From NCBI GenBank assembly GCA_016787805.1, contig JAEUTY010000020.1:1-64000 (forward strand): a DNA stretch of 64,000 nt, written 5' to 3'. Below are positions 37,431 to 47,464 of the stretch, piece by piece. How positions within the stretch are numbered: position 1 is the first letter of the stretch; every line of letters starts with the position of its first letter. Source of the stretch: Flavobacterium sp. (GTDB lineage: Bacteria > Bacteroidota > Bacteroidia > Flavobacteriales > Flavobacteriaceae). A model generated the notes under the pieces. It saw nothing but the letters and a program-made list of their open reading frames with translations, had not been told where the DNA came from and did no database searches. Both the position numbers and the translations under genes were made by a program.

Positions 37431-39536
37431 TCAGCTGATGTAATTCCAGATGTTTTTCTTTTTGCTCAATTCCAAAAATACATTTCTAAGGGTAAGATGT
37501 TCAGTCTTAGCCATGGAGGGATCATCTTTGAGTAATCGTAAAGCGTAATTTCGGGCCAGTTGTAAAATATCTCTATCTTTAACTAAATCAGCAATTTGCA
37601 AATTTAAAACACCACTTTGTTGCGTTCCCATAATATCTCCTGGTCCACGCAATTTCAAATCTACTTCAGCAATTTCGAATCCATCATTGGTGCGAACCAT
37701 TGTTTCCAAACGAGTTTTAGTGTCGTTGTTGAGTTTGAAACTGGTCATTAAAATGCAATAACTTTGTTCGGCTCCACGACCCACGCGACCTCGCAATTGG
37801 TGTAATTGTGATAACCCAAATCGTTCGGCGCTTTCAATTACCATGACACTGGCGTTGGGAACATTTACACCAACTTCAATAACTGTGGTCGCTACCATAA
37901 TATTGGTTTTTCCTTCCGAAAAACGTTTCATTTCCGCTTCTTTTTCGGCAGGTTTCATTTTTCCATGAACGATGGAAATGCTGTAGTGTGGCAATGGAAA
38001 ATCACGTGAAATACTTTCGTAACCATCCATCAAATCTTTGAAATCCATTTTCTCACTTTCCTGAATCAAAGGATAAACAATGTAAATTTGTCTTCCTTTG
38101 GCTATTTCATCTTTTAAAAATTTCCAAACTTTTAGTCGATTGCTATCGTAACGATGCACCGTTTGAATTGGTTTTCTGCCTGGAGGCAATTCATCGATAA
38201 CAGAAATATCCAAATCGCCATACAAACTCATGGCTAATGTACGCGGAATTGGAGTCGCAGTCATCACTAAAACATGTGGCGGAATGTCGTTTTTTTTCCA
38301 TAATTTGGAGCGTTGTTCCACACCAAAACGATGCTGTTCGTCAATCACAGCCAACCCTAAATTTTGAAATTGTACTTTATCTTCCAACAAAGCATGCGTT
38401 CCGATCAAAATGTCTAAACTGCCATTTTCCAAAGCTTCGTGAATGATTTTTCGATCTGCAGTTTTGGTTGAACCAGTGAGCAGTTTTATACTGATATTTA
38501 ATTCTTTAGCTAATTCTATTAAACCATTAAAATGTTGTGTAGCTAATATCTCGGTTGGTGCCATTAAGCAACTTTGAAAACCATTGTCTTTGGCCAAGAG
38601 CATGCACATTAATGCTACTATTGTTTTTCCTGATCCTACATCGCCTTGTAGCAATCGATTCATTTGAGCGTTGCTTCCTAAGTCGTTTCGAATTTCTTTT
38701 AAAACGCGTTTTTGTGCATTGGTTAAATCAAAAGGCAAGTGATTTTGATAAAAATCGTTGAAATTTTCACCCACTTTTTCAAATGGATGACCTTTGATTT
38801 TGTGCTTTCTCACTAGGTTTTTGGTGATTAATTGCAATTGAATAAAAAACAATTCTTCAAACTTTAAACGAAATTGTGCTTTCGCCAATAAATCAGCGCT
38901 TTTTGGAAAATGAATATTAAATAATGCGGCGTTTTTAGGGATTAATTTTAGTTCATCCAATAAATAGTTTGGCAAAGTTTCCGAAAAATTAGCTTGCGTT
39001 TCTACAAATAATTGTTGCATCATTTTATTGATGACTTTGTTTGAAATTCCTTTGTTAGCAAGCTTTTCAGTGCTAGGATAAACGGGTTGCATCGCACTTC
39101 GCAGACTCGCTTTATGTTCGTCAAGCAGTTCCATTTCGGGATGTGCCATGTTGAATGTCGAACCAAATTGACCCACTTTTCCGAATACAACATAAGGAAC
39201 GTTAATTTTTAAGTTTTCTCGAATCCATTTATGACCTTGAAACCAAACCAATTCCATTTCGCCAGTATCATCAACAAATGTGGCAACCAAACGCGTTTTG
39301 GCTTTTCCTTGATCAACGGTTTTAAGGTGAATGATTTTACCAATAACCTGTACTTCAGCATTATTATTGGTTAGTTGATTGATTTTATAATAACGCGTTC
39401 TGTCGATGTAACGATTCGGATAAAGGTTAATTAAATCGCTGTATTTGTGAATGTTGAGTTCTTTGCGCAACAAATCACCACGTTGCGGACCAACGCCTTT
39501 GAGGTATTCAATTGGTGTGTCGAGTAAGATTTTCAT
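37431..39536 (-). CDS. recG: ATP-dependent DNA helicase RecG
   Basis: A 701-residue helicase that remodels stalled forks and Holliday junctions. Seen: the N-terminal wedge (IEYLKGVGPQRGDLLRKEL), OB fold, Walker A QGDVGSGKT (about residue 292), DEQHRFGVEQR, MTATPIPRT, and the C-terminal ATTVIEVGVNVPNA and QLRGRVGRG motifs. Length normal. Confidence 0.96.
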   Translation of the reverse strand: MKILLDTPIEYLKGVGPQRGDLLRKELNIHKYSDLINLYPNRYIDRTRYYKINQLTNNNAEVQVIGKIIHLKTVDQGKAKTRLVATFVDDTGEMELVWFQGHKWIRENLKINVPYVVFGKVGQFGSTFNMAHPEMELLDEHKASLRSAMQPVYPSTEKLANKGISNKVINKMMQQLFVETQANFSETLPNYLLDELKLIPKNAALFNIHFPKSADLLAKAQFRLKFEELFFIQLQLITKNLVRKHKIKGHPFEKVGENFNDFYQNHLPFDLTNAQKRVLKEIRNDLGSNAQMNRLLQGDVGSGKTIVALMCMLLAKDNGFQSCLMAPTEILATQHFNGLIELAKELNISIKLLTGSTKTADRKIIHEALENGSLDILIGTHALLEDKVQFQNLGLAVIDEQHRFGVEQRSKLWKKNDIPPHVLVMTATPIPRTLAMSLYGDLDISVIDELPPGRKPIQTVHRYDSNRLKVWKFLKDEIAKGRQIYIVYPLIQESEKMDFKDLMDGYESISRDFPLPHYSISIVHGKMKPAEKEAEMKRFSEGKTNIMVATTVIEVGVNVPNASVMVIESAERFGLSQLHQLRGRVGRGAEQSYCILMTSFKLNNDTKTRLETMVRTNDGFEIAEVDLKLRGPGDIMGTQQSGVLNLQIADLVKDRDILQLARNYALRLLKDDPSMAKTEHLTLRNVFLELSKKKNIWNYIS

Positions 39537-39578
39537 TTTGGCTTGTAATAGAAATTTGAATTACGAAGATAAGAAATA

Positions 39579-40271
39579 TCATTTACTTAATTTCTCAATC
39601 ATTTCTTTGGAAACATCAGTATTCATTAATTTGAGTTGTTCAATGACTTGTAGTTTGGTTTTTTCATCCATTTCGGGAACAGGCTTTTGAAACTGATTTT
39701 CAGTATGATTTTCAAAGAAAAGTTGATCGCTCCAATGATTGCGAATACCATCGATAACTAAGTGAATTCGGTCTTCAGTACCATTATTAGCAACCGAATG
39801 TGTAAAATTAGCATTAATGTACCAACATTCTCCTTCGTTCATAATTAAACGTTTATCATCTAAAATAAAAATCACATTAGGATTGGTGATGATAGGAATA
39901 TGCAATCTAAAATAACCATCTTCATAACCTAAACAATAATCACTGTGTGGTTTGATTTGCGCTCCAGCAGCTAAATTAAGCAATCGGACAGCTGCTTTTT
40001 CGAATTGAAAAGAATTCAAGATTTCTTTAAAATATTCGCATGATTCAAGCGCTTCAGTTGCTATAATTTCTTTAGAATCAAAATTAAAAGCGTAAATATT
40101 GTCTGATTTTCCAGTGACCGACATCAAGGCAATGGAAGTCCATTTTCCCTCATAATCTTTTTGATTGTAATGATCAATCCAATTGATGCTCATGATTTTT
40201 TGAACGTCTTTTTTGAGTCGCTGGCTATCAAAATGTAGCGGAAATTTAATATATCGAACTAATTCACTCAT
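39579..40271 (-). CDS. Aspartyl/asparaginyl beta-hydroxylase domain protein
   Basis: A 230-residue member of the Asp_Arg_Hydrox family, Fe(II)/2-oxoglutarate dioxygenases with a cupin fold. Seen: KPHSDYCLGYEDGYFRLHIPI with the first His ligand (about residue 108), NEGECWYINANFTHSVANNG with the second His, and RIHLVIDG with the Arg that binds 2-oxoglutarate. The substrate is unknown. It follows the HEAGH protein gene by 2 nt, so both are clearly one transcript. Confidence 0.85.
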   Translation of the reverse strand: MSELVRYIKFPLHFDSQRLKKDVQKIMSINWIDHYNQKDYEGKWTSIALMSVTGKSDNIYAFNFDSKEIIATEALESCEYFKEILNSFQFEKAAVRLLNLAAGAQIKPHSDYCLGYEDGYFRLHIPIITNPNVIFILDDKRLIMNEGECWYINANFTHSVANNGTEDRIHLVIDGIRNHWSDQLFFENHTENQFQKPVPEMDEKTKLQVIEQLKLMNTDVSKEMIEKLSK

Positions 40272-40273
40272 GT

Positions 40274-40789
40274 TTATTCTTTTTCACGAACCCATTTTAC
40301 CATTTCTGGAAAAGTGGGAACGTTCATTTCAATTGCTTTTTCTTTCCCATAAGCCATTTGTGTCCACTCAAAATAAGGCAAACCAATGTAATTTCCAGAA
40401 CTGAAATTATCCATCAACCAATTTGAACTTCCTTTGTATCCGCCAGCATGAAAAACGTAATCCAATGGTAAATCTAAATATTTGCAAGCCGCAAATGACC
40501 ACAACATGGTAGCAATTTCTTCACCTTGATCAGGCCAATCTTTTGATTGATTTTCGGTAGCAACTAAAGCGCGATTGGTTGGAGAAGTTACGGCTAAATG
40601 TCCGGCTTCATGCAATATATCACCAGGATAAGATAGTTTTTTGTAATCGATAATAATACAATTGGAACCCAATTTCAATCCAGGAAGAAAAGTGGTTTCA
40701 TCCAATTCTTTCTCCACTATAGTAATGCCAATTTTGTTTAAGAAGCGGACTATTTTTTCTAAATATACATCATTTTGAACTGCTGACAT
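40274..40789 (-). CDS. Hypothetical protein with zinc-peptidase-like HEAGH motif
   Basis: A 171-residue protein I cannot name. GDILHEAGHLAV (about residues 57-68) is a HExxH zinc motif; GEEIATMLWSFAACKYLDLP about 25 residues later could supply the third ligand, as in gluzincins. It is tightly coupled to the beta-hydroxylase gene (2-nt gap). Likely a small metalloprotein; proteolytic activity is not shown. Confidence 0.55.
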   Translation of the reverse strand: MSAVQNDVYLEKIVRFLNKIGITIVEKELDETTFLPGLKLGSNCIIIDYKKLSYPGDILHEAGHLAVTSPTNRALVATENQSKDWPDQGEEIATMLWSFAACKYLDLPLDYVFHAGGYKGSSNWLMDNFSSGNYIGLPYFEWTQMAYGKEKAIEMNVPTFPEMVKWVREKE

Positions 40790-40875
40790 TTTCGAACTTA
40801 TTTTAATAAAAGTTTAAAATTAAATAAATAAAAACAAATTACGTTAAGTATTTTCACTTGATTGAGCCGAATATT

Positions 40876-40883
40876 TATCTTTG
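40876..40883 (+). promoter_or_regulatory. -7 box of the M1 peptidase gene
   Basis: TATCTTTG matches TAnnTTTG; 17 nt before the ATG at 40901, and lies inside the longer frame starting at TTG 40862, which it rules out. Confidence 0.6.
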
Positions 40884-40900
40884 TCAAAAAGTCGAATTCA

Positions 40901-43018
40901 ATGAAGTTTTTTTTGCTTTTAATTTTCAGTACATTTTCTTTCGCTCAACAAATCGAAAAGGTTGATTTTATTGAGATGAATGCCGTTTTATATCCTAATG
41001 CTGCTACCCAATCAATTTCGGGTGGAATAACGTATTCTTTTAAGGTTAAATCTGCAATAGATACCATTCGTATTGATGCAAAGAACATGACTTTTAGCGA
41101 TTTACTTATCAACGGAAAAGAAGTTCGGTTTAAAGCAAATAAAACACATTTACTTCTTTTTGAAGGTTTTATAAAAGGGAAAAATACGTTGACTTTTGGT
41201 TATTCCGCTACTCCAAAACAAGCTTTATATTTTATTGGTCAAGGTGATGAATTGCAAATTTGGACACAAGGACAAGGTCGCTACACCAGTCATTGGTTGC
41301 CCAGTTTTGATGATGTGAATGAGAAAGTGATTTTTAATTTGAACATCAATGATGAATATGATTTTGAAGATATAAAAGCAACTCAAAAAACAGTATTGTG
41401 TAATGGGATTTTAAAGGAAGTTGTGACGCGAAAGTCATGGTCTCAAGGTAAAGATTTCATTTCTTATCAATACACAATGCAAAAACCGATGTCGTCGTAT
41501 TTGGTGATGTTGGCTATTGGGAATTTTATTAAAAAGGAAGAAAAAGCCAACACAGGAATTCCGTTGGAGTTTTATTTGGATAAAAATGATTCAGGCAAAT
41601 TTGAATCAACTTATCGTTATTCAAAGCAAATATTTGATTTTTTTGAGAAGGAAATAGGAGTGAAGTATCCTTGGAAAGTGTATCGTCAGGTTCCGGTTCG
41701 CGATTTCTTGTATGCGGGTATGGAAAATACAACAGCAACCATTTTTGCTCAAGATTATGTTGTGGATGACATTGGATTTAACGATCGAAATTATGTTAAT
41801 GTCAATGCGCACGAGTTAGCTCATCAATGGTTTGGTGATTTGATTACGGCCAAATCAGGAAAACACCACTGGTTGCAAGAGGGTTTTGCTACTTATTATG
41901 CCTTGTTAGCTGAAAAAGAAGTTTTTGGAGATGATTACTTTCACCATCAATTATATAAAACGGCAACTCAACTGCGAAATGCTACCAAAACGGATACGAT
42001 TCCGCTTTTGAACGAAAAAGCGAGTTCGCTCACATTTTACCAAAAAGGCGCTTGGGCTTTGCATGTTTTGCGAGATGCAATTGGAGAAAAAGCATTCAAT
42101 AAAGCAGTAAAAAAATATCTTAAAAAATACAAATTCAAGAATGTTGAAACCGATGATTTTTTAGTCGAAATCAATAAAGTTTCTGATTTTGATACGCAAT
42201 CTTTTAAAGAAAAATGGTTAGAAAAGTCAGGATTTGAATACCACGAAGCAATTGGTTTACTGACCAAAAAAAATGCTTTCATTGCTCAGTACCTTGAAAT
42301 TAAAAAGCAAAAAGAGTTAACTAACGCAAGTTTTGTTTCCTATATAGATGACTACAGAACTATTTTGAGTTCAGATGCGTATTATCCAATTAAGCAAGAG
42401 ATTGTAACACAAATCCGCAATTTAGATTATAAATCTAATAAAGATTTGATTGAATTGGCGTTGAATTCAAATAATGTATTTGTAAGACGAACTGTGGCGC
42501 AATCGTTTCCCAAAATCCCCAATTATTTAAAAACTAAATACGAATCGTTGCTGAATGACAATTCGTATGAAACCCGAGAAATTGCCTTTATTAATTTGTG
42601 GAATAGTTTTCCCGATAATCAAAATCAATACCTCGAATTAGCTAAAAATTGGTCAGGAAATAATGATAAGTCTTCACGTATATTGTATTTAGCATACGCT
42701 CAGTTGACCGTTGCTTTGACTGCAGATGAAAAACAGCAGCTGTTTACAGAACTACAGAATTACACTTCCACTAATTTTGAAAGCTCAATTCGTGAGAATG
42801 CTTTTGAGGCTTTATTTCAATTAAATCAAAATGACGAAATAGCTTTAAGAAACCTAATAGAGGCCACTTCACATTTTAAATGGCGATTTGCACTATATGC
42901 AAAAGACAAGTTAAAGCTTCTTTACAAAAATAATGATACCAAAATCATATTAAACAATCTATTTCTATCGCTTGATGACAATCAGAAAAATAGAATGATT
43001 AAGATTGTAAATGACTAG
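40901..43018 (+). CDS. M1 family zinc aminopeptidase, secreted
   Basis: A 705-residue exported peptidase removing N-terminal residues from peptides. A signal peptide MKFFLLLIFSTFSFAQ directly follows the chosen ATG. The exopeptidase motif reads GMENT (family GxMEN) and the zinc site is HELAH with His304/His308 and Glu327 18 residues on (HWLQEGFAT). The C-terminal half (about 430-705) is helical, HEAT-like, as in this group. Divergent from the HEAGH gene. Confidence 0.92.
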   Translation: MKFFLLLIFSTFSFAQQIEKVDFIEMNAVLYPNAATQSISGGITYSFKVKSAIDTIRIDAKNMTFSDLLINGKEVRFKANKTHLLLFEGFIKGKNTLTFGYSATPKQALYFIGQGDELQIWTQGQGRYTSHWLPSFDDVNEKVIFNLNINDEYDFEDIKATQKTVLCNGILKEVVTRKSWSQGKDFISYQYTMQKPMSSYLVMLAIGNFIKKEEKANTGIPLEFYLDKNDSGKFESTYRYSKQIFDFFEKEIGVKYPWKVYRQVPVRDFLYAGMENTTATIFAQDYVVDDIGFNDRNYVNVNAHELAHQWFGDLITAKSGKHHWLQEGFATYYALLAEKEVFGDDYFHHQLYKTATQLRNATKTDTIPLLNEKASSLTFYQKGAWALHVLRDAIGEKAFNKAVKKYLKKYKFKNVETDDFLVEINKVSDFDTQSFKEKWLEKSGFEYHEAIGLLTKKNAFIAQYLEIKKQKELTNASFVSYIDDYRTILSSDAYYPIKQEIVTQIRNLDYKSNKDLIELALNSNNVFVRRTVAQSFPKIPNYLKTKYESLLNDNSYETREIAFINLWNSFPDNQNQYLELAKNWSGNNDKSSRILYLAYAQLTVALTADEKQQLFTELQNYTSTNFESSIRENAFEALFQLNQNDEIALRNLIEATSHFKWRFALYAKDKLKLLYKNNDTKIILNNLFLSLDDNQKNRMIKIVND

Positions 43019-43228
43019 AGTCGAATAAATTCGACAAATTTTGCCAAATTCTTAACTTTTCTTAACAATCGTTTGTTCATAAAGAAATTTATGTGCAGTT
43101 CATCGAGTTTTACAGTTATATAACGAAAATTTTTTTGTGTTAAAAAACTTGTTAGGTTATTTGTCGGAGAAATTCATGTTGACCCCAATATTTATTTATT
43201 ATAACTAAAATTATTAAATTTAAAAATT

Positions 43229-44365
43229 ATGAAAATTAACAAACTATTTATTTTAGGTTTTGCTTTAACAGGAATGTTATTTTCAAGTTGCGACTCTAGA
43301 GATGAAAAAGAGGTATCTTATGAGTTCAACTTTGGAGATTCTGTAACAAGAAACTTTGTTGGTAAAGTAGTTGATATAGACCATGCTCCAATTGCTAATG
43401 CAACTATTAAAATGGGCTCATTCACAACTACAACTGACGCAAACGGACAATTTTCGTTATCATCAGTTCCAGTTTTAGAGCGTTTTGCTTACTTAACTGC
43501 AGAAAAAGATGGTTTTATGAAAGGATCAAGAGCTACAATGCCACACGATGGTGAAAATAATATGGTTATCATGTTGTTACCAGAAACTGTAGTAGATACT
43601 TTTACTGCTGGAACACCTCACAATGTATTTATTAATAACAATAATGTTAAAATCGCTTTTGATGGTGCTTTTATGACTGAAGATGGTGCTGTTTATAACG
43701 GTACTGTTAATGTTGTAGCTCACGAATTAGCTTCAACTGATCCAGATGTTTTCATCAAAATGCCAGGTAACCTTATCGGTGAAAGAACGGATGGTACTAT
43801 TTCTGGTATGGAAACTTACGGAATGGTTAATGTTGAATTGAAAGGTGATAACGGTCAAAAATTACAAATTTTATCTGGTCACAAAGCAGAAATTGTTCAA
43901 AATATTGCAGAAAACCAATTGGATACTGCTCCTGCAACTATTCCATTATGGTACTTCAACGAATCAACTGGTTTGTGGGTTGAAGAAGGATTTTCAAGAA
44001 AAGTAGGTAACAAATATTACGGTCAAGTTTCTCACTTTACATGGTGGAATAATGATTATGCTTACGTTGTTGCTACCTTATATGTAACTGTTAAAAATTC
44101 TGATGAAACTCCAGTAAACGGTGTTAGAGTAACTATCACAAGAGAAGCTGGAAGTACAGGAGATGTATTAATGGATTTAGGTGTAACAGGTGTTAATGGT
44201 ACTTTAAGTGCTGGTGTGCCAAGAAATGAAGTGTTGATTTTCAGAGCATATAATTCTTTTGGAATTTTAATCAACCAACAAGTGTTGCCAGCTTCTCCAG
44301 ATTTAGAGAGATATGTTACGGTTATCATTCCCACTGTAGATAGAATGGGCAATCAGAAAAAATAA
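43229..44365 (+). CDS. Lipoprotein with carboxypeptidase-regulatory-like domain
   Basis: A 378-residue lipoprotein (LFSSC lipobox, Cys near residue 21). Residues about 40-115 form a CarboxypepD_reg-like beta-sandwich (FVGKVVDIDHAPIANATIKMG, TTTDANGQFSLSSVP, LTAEKDGFMKGSR). The middle carries IPLWYFNESTGLWVEEG and HFTWWNND, shared with the next gene, and residues 285-365 form a second beta-sandwich. Surface role unknown. It is an obvious paralogue of the following gene, and a terminator separates them. Confidence 0.8.
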   Translation: MKINKLFILGFALTGMLFSSCDSRDEKEVSYEFNFGDSVTRNFVGKVVDIDHAPIANATIKMGSFTTTTDANGQFSLSSVPVLERFAYLTAEKDGFMKGSRATMPHDGENNMVIMLLPETVVDTFTAGTPHNVFINNNNVKIAFDGAFMTEDGAVYNGTVNVVAHELASTDPDVFIKMPGNLIGERTDGTISGMETYGMVNVELKGDNGQKLQILSGHKAEIVQNIAENQLDTAPATIPLWYFNESTGLWVEEGFSRKVGNKYYGQVSHFTWWNNDYAYVVATLYVTVKNSDETPVNGVRVTITREAGSTGDVLMDLGVTGVNGTLSAGVPRNEVLIFRAYNSFGILINQQVLPASPDLERYVTVIIPTVDRMGNQKK

Positions 44366-44390
44366 TTCGAATTAAACCCTAATAATGATG

Positions 44391-44422
44391 AAAACCGCTA
44401 AATTTATTTAGCGGTTTTTTTT
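44391..44422 (+). terminator. Terminator between the paralogous lipoprotein genes
   Basis: AAACCGCTAAAT/ATTTAGCGGTTT palindrome followed by T-run. Confidence 0.85.
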
Positions 44423-44442
44423 ATCTTTATAAAAAAAAAGCT

Positions 44443-46236
44443 ATGAAAAATAACAAGTTAGTATTTAGTTTCGCATTCATGTTAATTTTATTTTTTGGAT
44501 GCCAATCAGAAAATGATGTCGAGCAGCAATCTGTTGCTGAATTTCAAGAGAATTTCGGGCAATCTGTTTCGAGAGATTTTATTGGGTATGTTGTTGACAC
44601 CAACAATAATCCTATTCAAAATGCAACAATTTCAATTGGTACATCAACAGTACAAACGGATGTAAATGGTTTATTTATTTTAAATAATGCCGACGTATTT
44701 GAACGATTTGCTTATATAAAAGCAAGTAAAAGCGGTTTTATTGATGGCTCGCGTGCAATGATACCCACTTCTGGAAAAAACAATGTTAGAATCATGTTGT
44801 TGTCAAACGCGCCAATTGCAACGATAACGTCTGGTAGTGCTTCTGAAGTTGCTCTAAACTCTGAAACAAAGGTAAATTTTGATGGTGCATTTCAAGATGC
44901 AAATGGAAATCCTTACTCAGGAAATGTTAGTGTATCAGTTTATCATTTAAAACCTTCCAATGATAACATTGAAAAAATTATGCCTGGAATGCTTTACGGA
45001 GCAACAGAGAGTGGAGAAGAAGCAATTTTGCAAACCTACGGAATGTTAAATGTAGAACTAAAAGGCACCAGTGGACAGAAATTACAAATAGCAAATGGTC
45101 ATACAGCACAAATCACTATGCAGATTGATAATAGCCAAATTAGTACAGCACCTTCAACCATTCCGCTTTGGCATTTTGATGAAGAAAATGGCTATTGGAT
45201 TCAGCAAGGAAATGCGACAAAAGTTGGCAATCAATACGTGGGAAATGTAACGCACTTTAGTTGGTGGAATTGTGATGCGTTTTCAGCAACAGTCGATTTA
45301 AATCTAACGGTTAAAGATAGCAGCGGAGGCTTTTTAAGTAATGCAAAACTCAAATTAACTGTAAATTCAACAAACTTTTCTTCATTTTTGTTTTACACCT
45401 CTGACGATGGTCTTGCTTCTGGAGTAGTTCCTGTCAATGAGGTTATCACACTGAAAGCCTATAATATTTGTGGAGTTGAAATATATTCTACTCAAATCGG
45501 ACCGTTTTCTCAAAAAACGAACTTAGAAGTTATATTGCCAAATAGCGTTGATGAAAGTGTAAAAGTGAAAGGTAAAATTTTAAAATGTAACAATGAAATA
45601 GTCACCAATGGCTACGTTGTAATGCGTTTAGGTAATAACCTTATTTTCTCTAGTATTAATGATGGAGATTATGAGTTTAATACCTATTCATGCCTTAGCA
45701 TTAATCAATTTACTATTGAAGGTTTTGATTTTGATACTTTTCAATCTACTGGTAAAACAACATACAATATGAGTCATCCTTTGACCAATATTAATACTTT
45801 GAAAGCATGCAATTCAATTGTTGAATACGTTTCTTTTAAAATCAATGGTGAGGATACTATAATAACTGAAAATATTGATTCTCAAAACAACCTTGGAATT
45901 GTTACGTATGGTAATAATCTTTTTGCAAATCAGTTAACAATATATGCCAATGCTGGAAATCCTTCGAATAGCAATTATTCTCTTATAATGGAATGCGCAA
46001 GTAATCAACTTGGTAGCTATACTACAAGTAATTCTAGTTTTAGAATCCAACAATATTTCTCACCTTTTAATCACTTTACTTTCGTTAATGGACTAACTTA
46101 TACAAGTGGTTACAAATTTAAAATTAATAAATTCGGAAATATTGGCGATTATATTGATGTCGAGTTTTCAGGAACAACTATAACAACACAAACCTATAAT
46201 ATTACAGGAATTGCACATGTAATAAGAGATCATTAA
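44443..46236 (+). CDS. Lipoprotein, longer paralogue of the 43229 gene
   Basis: A 597-residue lipoprotein (FFGC lipobox). Residues 1-370 match the upstream paralogue in order: FGQSVSRDFIGYVVDTNNNPIQNATISIG, RFAYIKASKSGFIDGSRAMIP, YGMLNVELKGTSGQKLQIANGH, IPLWHFDEENGYWIQQGN, HFSWWNCD. About 220 extra C-terminal residues, beta-rich with several Cys, have no counterpart in the first gene. A tandem duplication with later divergence is likely. Function unknown. Confidence 0.78.
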   Translation: MKNNKLVFSFAFMLILFFGCQSENDVEQQSVAEFQENFGQSVSRDFIGYVVDTNNNPIQNATISIGTSTVQTDVNGLFILNNADVFERFAYIKASKSGFIDGSRAMIPTSGKNNVRIMLLSNAPIATITSGSASEVALNSETKVNFDGAFQDANGNPYSGNVSVSVYHLKPSNDNIEKIMPGMLYGATESGEEAILQTYGMLNVELKGTSGQKLQIANGHTAQITMQIDNSQISTAPSTIPLWHFDEENGYWIQQGNATKVGNQYVGNVTHFSWWNCDAFSATVDLNLTVKDSSGGFLSNAKLKLTVNSTNFSSFLFYTSDDGLASGVVPVNEVITLKAYNICGVEIYSTQIGPFSQKTNLEVILPNSVDESVKVKGKILKCNNEIVTNGYVVMRLGNNLIFSSINDGDYEFNTYSCLSINQFTIEGFDFDTFQSTGKTTYNMSHPLTNINTLKACNSIVEYVSFKINGEDTIITENIDSQNNLGIVTYGNNLFANQLTIYANAGNPSNSNYSLIMECASNQLGSYTTSNSSFRIQQYFSPFNHFTFVNGLTYTSGYKFKINKFGNIGDYIDVEFSGTTITTQTYNITGIAHVIRDH

Positions 46237-46268
46237 AAACTTTCTGATGAACTGATTATTCTCTGAAT

Positions 46269-46790
46269 TTATAAAAAATCTTTCACTTCGTTTTTCAAAT
46301 AATTCAAAGCTACACCTGTGGCTGATTCTGTTTCAAATTGATTGCTTAAAATCTTTTCACGAAGACTATCAGCATTTTGAATACTTGAATCTAATGTAGT
46401 TTTGCGAATATTTTGAATAACCGTGTTTTTAGCAGTTATAATCATCGTCCAACAATCGTCTGTGATATAAATTTGCTGAGTTAAATTGTGTTCAAATTCT
46501 TGTTCAATATGATAAATCAAAAGGTTTTGGTAATCACTTTTATCACTACCATTCGGAGCAACACGAATTAATAATTTTGAAGGATTAATTCGTTCTAAAA
46601 ATAAAGCTAAACGTTCGTAGGCTTGTAATTTTAATGGTAACGCTTGTTTTTGGTTTTCTTTTACTAATTGAAATCGTCTTCTTTTTTCTTCAGCATTTGT
46701 AAAAGTTTGAAATAAATAAAAGGCTACGGCTCCAGTAATAGCTGCGGGTATACAATAAAACGCTAATTCGATAATCTTGTCGGTGTTCAT
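46269..46790 (-). CDS. Conserved membrane-anchored hypothetical protein
   Basis: A 173-residue protein with one N-terminal membrane helix (residues 9-28, AFYCIPAAITGAVAFYLFQTF) and a helical cytosolic part (KLQAYERLALFLERINPSKLLIRV). I recall it as a Bacteroidota family of unknown function (possibly DUF7935, not verified). Starts 10 nt after the lipoprotein gene on the same strand. Confidence 0.65.
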   Translation of the reverse strand: MNTDKIIELAFYCIPAAITGAVAFYLFQTFTNAEEKRRRFQLVKENQKQALPLKLQAYERLALFLERINPSKLLIRVAPNGSDKSDYQNLLIYHIEQEFEHNLTQQIYITDDCWTMIITAKNTVIQNIRKTTLDSSIQNADSLREKILSNQFETESATGVALNYLKNEVKDFL

Positions 46791-46799
46791 ATTTTTATA

Positions 46800-47312
46800 T
46801 TAAAATTGTATTTGAGGTACTTTTTTAGCAAACCATTCTCGATCTCTTTCAATTTGATTTTCACGAGTGTAAGACTTCTTTTGAGTGTTTATTTTTAACT
46901 CTCCAAAATACGTTACTTTTCCTTTTTCAATGTCAAATTTCATATCAATTGGAATTTTAATTGTTGACGGATCATTGCGCATGTTGTTGAAGATTTTTAT
47001 CTCAAAAAATTTGTATTTCCCAGCAGGTTTTGCAATGGTAAAAAGATAGTACACATTACCGTTTTCATTGAAATCTCCATTGGAATTTTTATAAGTAAAA
47101 AAATCTTTTGAGTTGGGATAATTGTTTATAGAAGGCACATCGTAACAATAATTGAATGTAAATATATTGTACATTTTTTTTTCGATACAAATTGTCCCAA
47201 CAATCATACCTTCTGTTTCAGCGTTGTACGTTGTTTTAAGGTTTTTTGATGGACTAGAGCATCCTAAAATAAGTGAAGCTGTTAGAAGTAAAAAAATATT
47301 TTTTGCTTTCAT
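46800..47312 (-). CDS. Hypothetical lipoprotein
   Basis: A 170-residue protein with a lipobox (LILGC, Cys near residue 18). The mature part (residues 30-170) looks like a beta-sandwich (EGMIVGTICIEKKMYNIF, KYKFFEIKIF). No family recognised. First gene of a likely two-gene transcript with the 46269 gene. Confidence 0.65.
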   Translation of the reverse strand: MKAKNIFLLLTASLILGCSSPSKNLKTTYNAETEGMIVGTICIEKKMYNIFTFNYCYDVPSINNYPNSKDFFTYKNSNGDFNENGNVYYLFTIAKPAGKYKFFEIKIFNNMRNDPSTIKIPIDMKFDIEKGKVTYFGELKINTQKKSYTRENQIERDREWFAKKVPQIQF

Positions 47313-47409
47313 GGTTTTTGTTTTTTTGACTGTTTGTTATGCTTTCACAAAGTAAAACAATTTTACAGTTGCAACCAATAAAATAGTTGATAATTCAAAC
47401 CACTAGCTG

Positions 47410-47440
47410 TTGTATTTAATTTTAAGGAAACCTACTTTTG
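47410..47440 (+). promoter_or_regulatory. Promoter of the UvrD-family helicase gene
   Basis: TTG (47410-47412), 20-nt spacer, TACTTTTG (47433-47440), 24 nt before the ATG. Confidence 0.65.
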
Positions 47441-47464
47441 TAAAAAAGTATCTCGTAATAGTTT

